Made by a program: the position numbers and the translations under genes. Source: Quadrisphaera sp. (GTDB lineage: Bacteria > Actinomycetota > Actinomycetes > Actinomycetales > Quadrisphaeraceae). Taken from it: a stretch of DNA of 38,467 bases. Below the pieces are notes generated by a model. The model saw only the letters and a program-made list of their open reading frames with translations, was not told the DNA's origin and did not search any database. Every line of letters starts with the position of its first letter. Positions within the stretch are counted from its first letter, which is position 1. The stretch spans positions 1 to 38,467 of the forward strand of contig JARICT010000098.1 in NCBI GenBank assembly GCA_029257185.1, written 5' to 3'. Positions 27,792 through 35,558 of the stretch are shown here, in pieces.

Positions 27792-30173
27792 ATGGAGCAG
27801 AGCGCACCGCCGCAGCCGGCTGCGCCGCGGGGCGGGGAGGTCGGCTGCCCCCGGTGCGCCGCTGCGCTCGTGGCCGGCTCGCCCACGTGCGTCGGCTGCG
27901 GCCTGCCGCTCACCGGGCCCGTCGCCGCGTCGCTGTGGCAGGTCGACCAGCAGATCGCCGACCTCGGTCGTCGACGTTCAGGACTCCTGGAGCGGCTCGC
28001 CGCCGGTGAGGGCGTCACGGGCCCGCGGGCGACGAGCGTTCCGGGAGCCGGCGCCGACGGAGCTGGCGCCGACGGGCCCGGTCCCGAGCGCCCCACGGCA
28101 GCCGCGCCCGAGCCCCACGGGGCCCAGCGGCTGCTGCTGGTGGCCGGGGTGGTCCTCGTCACCGCGTCCGCGGTGGGCCTCGGAGCGCTGGCGGTGGCGC
28201 GGACGGGCGCCCTCGGTCAGGTCGTCGTGCTGGTATCGCTCATCGCGGCGGCGATCGGCGCCGCGCTCTGGAGCCGCCGGCGTCACCTCGGCGCCAGCGC
28301 GGAGTCCTTCGCGGTGCTGGCGGTCGCGCTCGCGACCACGGGCTCCGCCTCGGCCCGCTCGAGGGGGCTGGTCACCGAGGCGGCGGTCAGCGACCGCTGG
28401 TGGCCGGTGCTCGTGCTCACCGCCCTGTGCGCGCTCGCCGCGCTCGCGGCCTGGGGGCTGCGCCGCGGCGGGCGGCTGATGGCCTTCGGGTGGGCGGCGC
28501 TCCTGACCGGCGCCCTCGTCCCGACCGCCCTGGTGATCGGCCTGGACCGGGGCGCCGTGGTGACCCTCGCGGTGCTCCTCGCTGCAGCGGTCCTGGCTCC
28601 CGCGGCCGGACGGGCGCTCGCCGGTCACGGCGCGGCCGTGACAGCCGCCGCTCTCGTCGTGGCCGCCGGCCACCTGGTGGCCGGGTCCCTCGTGGTGCTG
28701 GTCGTGCTCGCCGACCTGCCGGGCGCGGGCGAGTCGCTCGGGCTCGCCGCCGTCCTCGCGGGCCTCGTGGTCGCGGCACGGCTCTGGGCGTGGCGCGGCT
28801 CGGGGCTCTCGCGCCCCGCCGCCGCAGCAGGGCGCCCGCTGGCCTGGGCGGCCGGCGCGGGCGCGGTGGTCGCCACCGCGTCCGCTGGCGGGGAGAGCGC
28901 CCGCGTCGTCGTCGCCGCCGTCGCGGCGCTGGCGGCGGTCGCGGCGCTGCTGGCCGGCAGCAGCGCCGCGCGCTCCGGCCGCCCGGGCCGCGTCCCCCGC
29001 GAGGCCACGACGACGGCCCAGGGGGTCGCCGCGCTCGCGCTGCTCCTCACCGTGGCCGGACGATGGCTCTCCGGGGTCGCGCTGGCCGCGCCGGGCGCCT
29101 GGGCGGCGTGGGCCGCGCTGGCCCTCTCCGCGGGCGTCACGGCGATCGCGGAGCCAGCGCCGGCAGCCGCACCAGCGCGAGCGCCGGCCCGGCCGGCACC
29201 AGCCATGGTCTGGGGCGCGCTGGCCTGCGCCGCCGCGCTCGCTGCGGCTGGGGCGGCGCCGGCCGTGACGCCGAGAACGGTCGCGCTGCTGCTGGTGGCC
29301 GCCCTCGCCGCAGCGCTCGCCGCGCTGCGCGTGCGGGCGCTGGGGCGCGGCGCGCCCGCTGCGAGGGCGTCGGCGACCTGGCGGCCAGCAGGCGGGCCGG
29401 CAGCAGACCGGCGCCAGGGGCACCGGCCGGCAGCGGTGCCCGGCGCCGCCGAGGGGCTGCTCGCGTCCACGTGGGCGCTCGCGTCCCTCCTGGCTCTCGC
29501 GGTGAGCGACGCGGCGACCATCGGCGGCGACGAGCCGATCGTCACCGCAGAGGTGGTGCTGGCGCTGGCCGGTCTTCAGGCCCTGGCGTACTCGATGCTG
29601 CCCGGTCGCGCTCTCGCCCGGGTGCTCGGCGTCGCGAGCCTGTCCGTCGCGTGGTGGGCGTGGCTCGCCGACGAGTCCTTCGCCGACGTGGCCCCGGTGG
29701 AGCTGTGGTCGCTGCCACCAGCGGCGCTCGCGCTGGTCGTCGGGGTGCTGACGTGGCGCGGGCGGCCCTCCACGTCGTCGTGGGCGACCCTCGGGCCAGG
29801 GCTGCTCGCGGCCCTGGCGCCGAGCACGGTGGCCTCCTTCGAGGCCGTGGCCTCCCTCGACGCGCTGGTCACGACGATGGTGCTCGGCCCGGACCCCTGG
29901 GGCGAGCAGACGGTGCGCGCCACCGGGGTCGTCGTCACCGGCGTGGCGCTGGTGGCGCTCGGCATCCTGCGCGGGTGGCAGGCGCCGGTGGTGCTCGGGG
30001 CTCTCGCCGCCACGGTCGTGGGGGCGGTGCAGATCGGCCCCTACGTCGTGGCGGCGCCGCTGTGGCTCACCACGGGGGTCGCGGGCGTGGGGGTCCTCGC
30101 CCTCGCCGTGCGCCTGGAGTCCGCCAGGCGCTCGTCCGCCCGTGCGCTCGGGTGGTTGCGCGCCCTGCGCTGA
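27792..30173 (+). CDS. Large polytopic membrane protein with N-terminal zinc ribbon (SCO7613-type)
   Basis: A 793-residue protein. It opens with a four-Cys zinc ribbon ([13 protein letters not shown] with [11 protein letters not shown]) followed by a short amphipathic helix ([19 protein letters not shown]) and a Gly/Ala linker. From about residue 110 nearly everything is apolar, with roughly 18-22 Leu/Ala/Val helices, for example [20 protein letters not shown] and the closing [20 protein letters not shown]. This layout is that of actinobacterial proteins annotated as SCO7613 C-terminal domain-containing membrane proteins. Function is unknown. Codon use is even more GC/Ala-rich than its neighbours because of composition. 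It is divergent from parC across 98 bp. Confidence 0.8.
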   Translation: MEQSAPPQPAAPRGGEVGCPRCAAALVAGSPTCVGCGLPLTGPVAASLWQVDQQIADLGRRRSGLLERLAAGEGVTGPRATSVPGAGADGAGADGPGPERPTAAAPEPHGAQRLLLVAGVVLVTASAVGLGALAVARTGALGQVVVLVSLIAAAIGAALWSRRRHLGASAESFAVLAVALATTGSASARSRGLVTEAAVSDRWWPVLVLTALCALAALAAWGLRRGGRLMAFGWAALLTGALVPTALVIGLDRGAVVTLAVLLAAAVLAPAAGRALAGHGAAVTAAALVVAAGHLVAGSLVVLVVLADLPGAGESLGLAAVLAGLVVAARLWAWRGSGLSRPAAAAGRPLAWAAGAGAVVATASAGGESARVVVAAVAALAAVAALLAGSSAARSGRPGRVPREATTTAQGVAALALLLTVAGRWLSGVALAAPGAWAAWAALALSAGVTAIAEPAPAAAPARAPARPAPAMVWGALACAAALAAAGAAPAVTPRTVALLLVAALAAALAALRVRALGRGAPAARASATWRPAGGPAADRRQGHRPAAVPGAAEGLLASTWALASLLALAVSDAATIGGDEPIVTAEVVLALAGLQALAYSMLPGRALARVLGVASLSVAWWAWLADESFADVAPVELWSLPPAALALVVGVLTWRGRPSTSSWATLGPGLLAALAPSTVASFEAVASLDALVTTMVLGPDPWGEQTVRATGVVVTGVALVALGILRGWQAPVVLGALAATVVGAVQIGPYVVAAPLWLTTGVAGVGVLALAVRLESARRSSARALGWLRALR

Positions 30174-30183
30174 GCGGCGCCCG

Positions 30184-30849
30184 TCACCGCTCCTGCACGT
30201 CCGCCGGTGCCCTCAGCGGTGCGCCCCACCGCTCCTCGTGCGCCACCTCGGCCGCGCTGCGCCTCCTCGGCCGGTGCGGTGAGCGCGGACCCGGCCGCCC
30301 GCGCGGGTGCGGCGCCGGCCGGCCGAGGCTGACGACGCCGACCAGCCGCCGCTGCGCCGGGACGCCCAGCGACTCCAGGACCGCGGCGTGCGCGGGCGGT
30401 GGGACGCCGAAGAAGCAGGCGCCCAGGCCTGCGTCGGTCGCGGCGAGGAGGGCGAGCATGACCGCCATGGAGGCGTCGACGTCCCACCACGGGGCCAGGT
30501 CGCCCGCCGAGGCGGCCACCTCGGCCGCGGCCCGCTGCTTGTCCGGGGCGCGGTACCGGCGTGCGTAGGCGCCGGGGTCGGCCACCACCACGAGCAGCGC
30601 GGGCGCCGTGCGCATCCCGGCGGTCCACCGGTCGTCGTGACCCGGTGGGGGCGCTCCGGCGGCCGTCCAGAAGCCGTCGACGGCCGTGGGCGAGCGCAGG
30701 ACCACCACGTCCCAGCCCTGGGTGAGGCCAGCGCTCGGAGCGCTGGCGGCGGCTCCCAGGACACGGAGCAGCACGTCGTCGGGGACCTCGGCGGACGCGT
30801 CGTAGGACCGCGTCATCGACCGCGCCGCCACGACCTCGCTGAGATCCAC
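30184..30849 (-). CDS. Nitroreductase-family protein
   Basis: A 221-residue FMN-dependent oxidoreductase fold. The start GTG 30849 gives VDLSEVVAARSMTRSYDAS, where RSMTRSYDAS is the usual FMN-phosphate contact; the frame upstream lies inside the divergent gene. ASAPSAGLTQGWDVVVL, the FMN-ring segment, and the second FMN segment ATDAGLGACFFGVPPP are typical. A short insert occurs around residues 95-125 (RYRAPDKQRAAAEVA). The C-terminal ~35 residues are Arg/Pro-rich. Substrate is unknown; actinobacterial members of this type include dihydropteridine- or F420/quinone-related reductases. Confidence 0.87.
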   Translation of the reverse strand: MDLSEVVAARSMTRSYDASAEVPDDVLLRVLGAAASAPSAGLTQGWDVVVLRSPTAVDGFWTAAGAPPPGHDDRWTAGMRTAPALLVVVADPGAYARRYRAPDKQRAAAEVAASAGDLAPWWDVDASMAVMLALLAATDAGLGACFFGVPPPAHAAVLESLGVPAQRRLVGVVSLGRPAPHPRGRPGPRSPHRPRRRSAAEVAHEERWGAPLRAPADVQER

Positions 30850-30856
30850 GACCGCG

Positions 30857-30862
30857 AGGCTG
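30857..30862 (-). promoter_or_regulatory. -10 box of the nitroreductase gene
   Basis: The minus strand reads CAGCCT, seven bases before the GTG at 30849. It lies only 7 bp from the divergent -10 at 30870-30875, so the two promoters physically overlap. Confidence 0.4.
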
Positions 30863-30869
30863 CCAGGGC

Positions 30870-30875
30870 TACCGT
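30870..30875 (+). promoter_or_regulatory. -10 box of the leaderless acetyltransferase-fusion gene
   Basis: TACCGT, then seven bases, then GTG 30883. It matches TANNNT and fixes the start, which the frame itself leaves open for several hundred bases upstream. Confidence 0.55.
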
Positions 30876-30882
30876 GCGTGTC

Positions 30883-33357
30883 GTGACGGGGGAGCCGCAG
30901 GGCGCAGACCTCCCGCCGCGCGCCGCCGGCTGGGCGGCCGACGTCGCCCTGCGCGACGGCGGCGCCGCCCACCTGCGGCCCATCACGCCGGCCGACGCCG
31001 ACGCGCTCCAGGCCTTCCACGTGCGGCAGTCCCCGCGATCGACGTACCTGCGCTTCTTCGCCGAGATGCCCCGCCTCTCGGGAGCCGACCTCGAGCGCTT
31101 CACCACCGTGGACCACAGCGAGCGCGTCGCCCTGGTCGTCGAGGTGGGCGGCACCCTCATCGGCGTGGGGCGCTACGAGTCGCTCGGTGACGGCGTCGCG
31201 GAGGTGGCCTTCAACGTCGCCGACGCCCACCAGGGGCGCGGGGTGGGCTCCGTGCTCCTGGGCCACCTCGCCGCTGCTGCCCGCGAGCACCACGTCACCG
31301 CCTTCCGCGCGCACCTCCTCGACGGCAACCAGCGGATGCTCGACGTCTTCGAGGCCGCCGGCTACGCGGCGACCTCCCGCAGCGAGGACGGGGTGGTGAC
31401 CCTCGAGGTGGACCTGCGGGCGACCACGGCCTCGCTCGCGGCGGAGCACGCGCGCGAGGCCAGCGCGGAGGCGGCCAGCATGAGGGCGCTGCTGGCACCG
31501 CGCTCGATCGCCGTCGTGGGGGCCGACCGCGCGGGGACGGGTGTCGGCTCCGCCCTCCTGCGCCACGTGCTCGACGGGGGGTTCACCGGTGACGTCACCG
31601 TGGTGCACCCAGGAGCCCGCCGCGTCGGCGGGCTCCTCGCGGTGGCCACGCTCGCCGACGTCCCCGTCACGCCGGACCTCGTGGTCCTGGCCGTGCCCGC
31701 CGAGAACGTCCCCCACGTGGTCGCGCAGTGCGCCGGCCTCGGGGTCAGGGCCCTCCTGGTGGTCTCCGGGGGCTTCGCCGAGGTCGGTGCCGAGGGCGCC
31801 CGCGCCCAGCGGGACCTCGTGGCGGCGGCCCGCGCGGGAGGGATGAGGGTGCTCGGCCCCCACAGCTTCGGGGTGCTGAGCACCGACCCGGCCGTGCGCC
31901 TGAACGCGTCGCTGTCCCCCCGCAGCCCGGAGCCGGGGAACGTCGCGCTGTTCAGCCAGTCCGGTGCGCTGGGGGTGGCGGTGCTCGACGCCGCGCGACG
32001 CAGGCGCCTGGGCATCTCCACCTTCGTCTCCGCGGGGAACCGCGCTGACGTCTCGGGCAACGACGCGCTGCAGTACTGGGCGAGCGACCCCGCGACGTCG
32101 GTGGTGGGGATGTACCTGGAGTCGCTCGGGAACCCCCGCAAGTTCTCTCGCGTCGTCCGCAGCCTGGCCCGCGTCAAGCCGGTCGTCGTCGTGAAGTCCG
32201 CGATGAGCCCGTGGTCCGTGCCGGCGGGACAGGCCGTACGGGCGTCCTCGGCGCCCCAGGAGGCGTTCGCGGCGCTGCTGAGCCAGGCGGGCGTGATCCG
32301 GGTCGAGACCGTCCACCAGCTCTTCGACGTCGCCGCGCTGCTCGCGCACCAGCCGCTGCCCGCCGGCCCGCGCCTGGGCGTGGTGGGCAACTCCGAGGCG
32401 CTCGCGGTCCTCGCGGCGCAGGCGGCGCTGAGCTGGCGGCTCGAGGTGGCGCCGCCGCGGACCGTGGCGCCCGGAGCCGGCGAGGAGGAGGTGGCCCAGG
32501 TCATCGACGACGCCATGGCGGACCCGGGCGTGGACCTCGTGCTCGCCTGCTTCCTGCCCTCGCCGGCCGCCGACGCGGTCCCCCTGGCACGGGTGGTCGT
32601 CGGCGCCGCGGCGTCCGGGTCGAAGCCGGTGGCGGCCTGCCTGCTGGGCGCGCCCGGCGTGGTGGGCGGGGGCGACGGCTCCCTGCCCGGTGCCCGCGCG
32701 CTCCCCGCGTACCCGACGCCCGAGGACGCGGTGAGGGCCCTGGCCGCGGCGGTGCGCTACGCGCGGTGGCGCGAGGCCCCGCCCGCCCCCGCGGTGGCGC
32801 CCGCGAGGATCGACGGCGCGCGCGCCCGCCGCACGGTCCAGGCCCGACAGGCTGCCCGGTCCGGGGGGCGCGACGTGCTGTCCCCGGCCGAGGGGAGCGC
32901 GCTGCTGGCCTGCTACGGCATCGAGGTCCTCGGGGGCGACGGCGCGCACGAGGGGCAGGGCGCGGGCGGCGTCGCGGTGGTGCTCTCCTGCGGTGAGGAC
33001 CCGCTGTGCGGGCCGGTGGTCAGCCTCGGTCTGGCGGGGGAGGCCTCCGAGCTGCTGGGGGACGTCGTCCACGGGGTCCCACCGCTCTCGGGCGAGGACG
33101 TCGCCCGGCTGGTGCGCTCGCTGCGCTCCGCCCCGCGGTTCTTCGGGTACGCGGGCGCCGAGCCCGTGGACGTCACGAGCCTGGAGGACCTCGTGGCCCG
33201 GCTCTCGGTGATGGCCGGTGAGCTCCCCGAGGTAGCGGCAGCCGTGCTCGACCCCGTGGTGGTCGGTCCGCGCGGCACGCACGTCCTGGGTGCCCGCGTC
33301 GAGCTGGCGCCCCCGCCGGTGCGGGCGGACCCCGGCCTGCGCACGGCCCCGCGCTGA
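30883..33357 (+). CDS. Protein lysine acetyltransferase (Pat-like): GNAT fused to an ADP-forming acyl-CoA synthetase-like region
   Basis: An 824-residue fusion. Residues ~15-180 are a GNAT domain with the acetyl-CoA loop HQGRGVGSVLLGHL. Residues ~200-330 are a CoA-binding Rossmann domain (LLAPRSIAVVGADRAGTGVG), and residues ~350-600 are succinyl-CoA-synthetase-like flavodoxin domains (LFSQSGALGVAVLDAARRR). GNSE replaces the His-containing loop, as in regulatory Pat enzymes. The C-terminus (665-810) resembles an ATP-grasp domain, but it goes from LACYGIEVLGGDG almost directly to GEDPLCGPVVSLGL; the nucleotide-binding half seems missing. GNAT-first order is that of type II Pat enzymes such as those of Streptomyces. 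It probably acetylates acyl-CoA synthetases or other proteins. Confidence 0.88.
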   Translation: MTGEPQGADLPPRAAGWAADVALRDGGAAHLRPITPADADALQAFHVRQSPRSTYLRFFAEMPRLSGADLERFTTVDHSERVALVVEVGGTLIGVGRYESLGDGVAEVAFNVADAHQGRGVGSVLLGHLAAAAREHHVTAFRAHLLDGNQRMLDVFEAAGYAATSRSEDGVVTLEVDLRATTASLAAEHAREASAEAASMRALLAPRSIAVVGADRAGTGVGSALLRHVLDGGFTGDVTVVHPGARRVGGLLAVATLADVPVTPDLVVLAVPAENVPHVVAQCAGLGVRALLVVSGGFAEVGAEGARAQRDLVAAARAGGMRVLGPHSFGVLSTDPAVRLNASLSPRSPEPGNVALFSQSGALGVAVLDAARRRRLGISTFVSAGNRADVSGNDALQYWASDPATSVVGMYLESLGNPRKFSRVVRSLARVKPVVVVKSAMSPWSVPAGQAVRASSAPQEAFAALLSQAGVIRVETVHQLFDVAALLAHQPLPAGPRLGVVGNSEALAVLAAQAALSWRLEVAPPRTVAPGAGEEEVAQVIDDAMADPGVDLVLACFLPSPAADAVPLARVVVGAAASGSKPVAACLLGAPGVVGGGDGSLPGARALPAYPTPEDAVRALAAAVRYARWREAPPAPAVAPARIDGARARRTVQARQAARSGGRDVLSPAEGSALLACYGIEVLGGDGAHEGQGAGGVAVVLSCGEDPLCGPVVSLGLAGEASELLGDVVHGVPPLSGEDVARLVRSLRSAPRFFGYAGAEPVDVTSLEDLVARLSVMAGELPEVAAAVLDPVVVGPRGTHVLGARVELAPPPVRADPGLRTAPR

Positions 33358-33429
33358 CGGCTCGGGACGGGGCGGGGCGCCCGCGGGAGAGGCGGACCGG
33401 CGCCTCCGACCCGCCGCCGGTCTTCCCCC

Positions 33430-33480
33430 GACCCGCCACCGACCCGCCACCGACCCGCCTCGGGGCCCGTTCGGCCCCGA
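33430..33480. repeat. 11-bp tandem repeats and a hairpin after the acetyltransferase gene
   Basis: GACCCGCCACC-type units start at 33430, 33441 and 33452. They are followed by TCGGGGCC-CGTTC-GGCCCCGA (33460-33480), an 8-bp perfect stem with a 5-nt loop, which may terminate the upstream gene; no T-tract follows. Confidence 0.5.
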
Positions 33481-33496
33481 CCGGAGCGCCGTGGGG

Positions 33497-33502
33497 GATG
33501 AT
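33497..33502 (+). promoter_or_regulatory. Possible -10 box of the DUF5998 gene
   Basis: GATGAT is followed by seven bases and ATG 33510, with no ribosome-binding site. The first T is replaced by G. This supports ATG 33510 over the in-frame ATG at 33498, which lies inside the box. Confidence 0.35.
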
Positions 33503-33509
33503 GACGTCC

Positions 33510-34310
33510 ATGCGCGAGAGCTCAGACGCCCGTCCCGGCCAGTCCCCACGGGTGGGGCGCGTGCGCCGGTCCCGTGGCGGTGGCACCAGCGGCGGCCCGC
33601 ACGGCGCTGCCCGTGGCTCGTCCGGGGGCTCGCTGCCGGCGGCGCTGGTCCGTGAGATCGAGCGCGGGGGCTACTACCCGGCGCTGGTCACCGACGTCGT
33701 GGCTCTCTCGCTGGCGGACGAGGCGGTCCTGGACCACTTCGTCCACCTCGAGACGACCTTCGACACCGACGAGGTCCGCCGCCACGTCACGGTCATGGTG
33801 CTGACCCCCACCCGGCTGCTCGTGGCCCACGTCGACGACCACCACGGGGAGGCGGTCGTGGAGGTGGGCGCGGCGCGCCCCAGCGCCGGGGCGCCCCCGG
33901 TCGCGGCGTCCTCCGTCGAGTCCGTGCCGCTGCACCAGGTGGGCTCGGTGGTGGTCTCGCACCGCGTGGTCGACCCCGCGCGCTACCGCAGCGGGCAGGC
34001 GCCCGCGGAGCTGGTGCTGGGGCTGTCGTGGGGCACGCTGCGCCGCGTGGACCTCGAGCCGGCCACCTGCGGTGACCCCGACTGCGAGGCGGACCACGGC
34101 TATACCGGCACGGTGGCCGGGGAGGACGTCTCCCTGCGGGTCTCCGCCGACGCGGAGGGGGCCGACGCGGTGCGCTCCGCGGTGCGCTTCGCCCGGAGCC
34201 TCACCGAGGTCTCGCGGCCGCTGACCGGGGCGGTGGTCAGCGGTGCGAGCGCCGCCGGTGGGGGCTGGGACGACGGCAGGGCCAGCGCGGACGAGACCGA
34301 CGGGGAGTGA
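33510..34310 (+). CDS. DUF5998 protein
   Basis: A 266-residue actinobacterial protein of unknown function. The first ~45 residues are Arg/Gly/Ser-rich. The conserved core starts LPAALVREIERGGYYPALV and goes on with LSLADEAVLDHFVHLETTFD and VRRHVTVMVLTPTRLLVAHV, resembling a PH-like beta-sheet domain. Later come LGLSWGTLRRVDLEPA and CGDPDCEADHGYTG, with two Cys that might bind metal, and a closing helix VRSAVRFARSLTEV. The stop overlaps the next gene (GTGA), and the pair is found together in other actinobacteria as far as I recall. No catalytic residues are recognisable. Confidence 0.8.
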   Translation: MRESSDARPGQSPRVGRVRRSRGGGTSGGPHGAARGSSGGSLPAALVREIERGGYYPALVTDVVALSLADEAVLDHFVHLETTFDTDEVRRHVTVMVLTPTRLLVAHVDDHHGEAVVEVGAARPSAGAPPVAASSVESVPLHQVGSVVVSHRVVDPARYRSGQAPAELVLGLSWGTLRRVDLEPATCGDPDCEADHGYTGTVAGEDVSLRVSADAEGADAVRSAVRFARSLTEVSRPLTGAVVSGASAAGGGWDDGRASADETDGE

Positions 34311-35515
34311 GCACGCCGAGCACCGCTGCGCCGGCGCCGAGCACGGCGCTGCCGGTGCCCGTGGGGACGCTCGCCGACGTGCTGCCCGCCGTGGCCGGGG
34401 CGCTCGGCGCTCCGGTGGCGGGAGCAGCCGACCGCGCCGACGCGCTGGGCGCCCTCGCGCTGACCCCGGCGCGCCGGGTGCTCGTGGTGCTCGTCGACGG
34501 GTTGGGGGAGCAGGTCCTGCGCGCGCGCAGCGGCCACGCCCCCACCCTGCGCACGATGCTGGCCGGCGGCGTCGTCGCCGGGCTGCGCGCCACGTCCTCG
34601 GTGGTGGACGTGAGCTACCCGTCCACCACCGCGACGTCGCTGGCGAGCCTCGGGACCGGGCTGCTGCCCGGTGCTCACGGCATGAACGGCTACCAGGTGA
34701 GGGTGCCGGGGAGCAGCGTGCTGCTCAACGAGCTCTCGTGGGAGGGCGGCCCCGACCCCCGCACCTGGCAGCCGCACCCGCCGGTCTTCACGCAGGTGGC
34801 GGCCGCCGGGGTCGACGTCACGCGCGTCGGGCCGGCGCACTTCGACGGCTCCGGCCTGACCGAGGCGGCGCTGCGCGGCGGCCGCTACCGCGCGGCGAGA
34901 TCCCTCGGCGATCGCGTGGAGGCGTCCCTGGCAGCGCTGGCCGCCAGCGACCGCTCGCTCGTCTACCTCTACTGGGGCGACGTCGACAAGGCCGGCCACA
35001 CGTCCGGCGTGGCCTCCTCCGCGTGGGGAGCCGCTCTCGAGGAGGTCGACGAGGCGGTCGCCACCCTCGCCTCCCGCCTGCCCGCCGACGCCCTCATGGT
35101 GGTGACCGCCGACCACGGGATGGTCGACGTGCCCCCCGGGGCCCGCACGGACCTGGCCCGCGACCCCGAGCTCGCCGCCGGCGTGGAGCTCACCGGGGGG
35201 GAGCCGCGCGCACCGATGCTCTACTGCCGCCCCGGCGCCGCGCAGGACGTCGCGGCCACGTGGCGCGGTCGGTTCGGTGACGACCTCGACGTGCTGCTGC
35301 GCGACGAGGCCCGGCAGGCCGGGTGGTTCGGGCCCGTCGCCGAGCACGTCCTGCCACGGATCGGCGACGTGGTGGTCGCGGCGCGCGCGCCCGTCGCCGT
35401 CCACGACTCCCGCGTCCAGAGCGCCGCGCTCGCCGACCTGGTGGGGATGCACGGGGCCCTCACCGACGCCGAGGTGCGGGTGCCGCTGCTCTCCCTGCCC
35501 GGCCGCGCTCTCTGA
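34307..35515 (+). CDS. Nucleotide pyrophosphatase/phosphodiesterase (alkaline-phosphatase superfamily)
   Basis: A 402-residue enzyme of the type I phosphodiesterase/nucleotide pyrophosphatase family. The GTG start overlaps the DUF5998 stop. The metal-binding Asp64 is in VLVVLVDGLGEQ, the Thr nucleophile (about Thr107) is in YPSTTATSLAS, and further metal ligands are in WGDVDKAGH, VVTADHGMVDVP and the His of VGMHGAL near the C-terminus. No signal peptide is evident, so it is probably cytoplasmic. Substrate (nucleotide sugar, NAD or phosphodiester) cannot be told from the sequence. Confidence 0.9.
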   Translation: MSTPSTAAPAPSTALPVPVGTLADVLPAVAGALGAPVAGAADRADALGALALTPARRVLVVLVDGLGEQVLRARSGHAPTLRTMLAGGVVAGLRATSSVVDVSYPSTTATSLASLGTGLLPGAHGMNGYQVRVPGSSVLLNELSWEGGPDPRTWQPHPPVFTQVAAAGVDVTRVGPAHFDGSGLTEAALRGGRYRAARSLGDRVEASLAALAASDRSLVYLYWGDVDKAGHTSGVASSAWGAALEEVDEAVATLASRLPADALMVVTADHGMVDVPPGARTDLARDPELAAGVELTGGEPRAPMLYCRPGAAQDVAATWRGRFGDDLDVLLRDEARQAGWFGPVAEHVLPRIGDVVVAARAPVAVHDSRVQSAALADLVGMHGALTDAEVRVPLLSLPGRAL

Positions 35516-35558
35516 GGCGCGCCGCCGCCCCGAGGGCTCACCTCGGCTCCCGAGCCGG

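Noticed and set aside
30850-33549. A 1121-residue minus-strand protein including the nitroreductase
   Set aside because: Only residues encoded below 30849 match the nitroreductase fold. The rest is antisense to the acetyltransferase fusion, which has clear domains.
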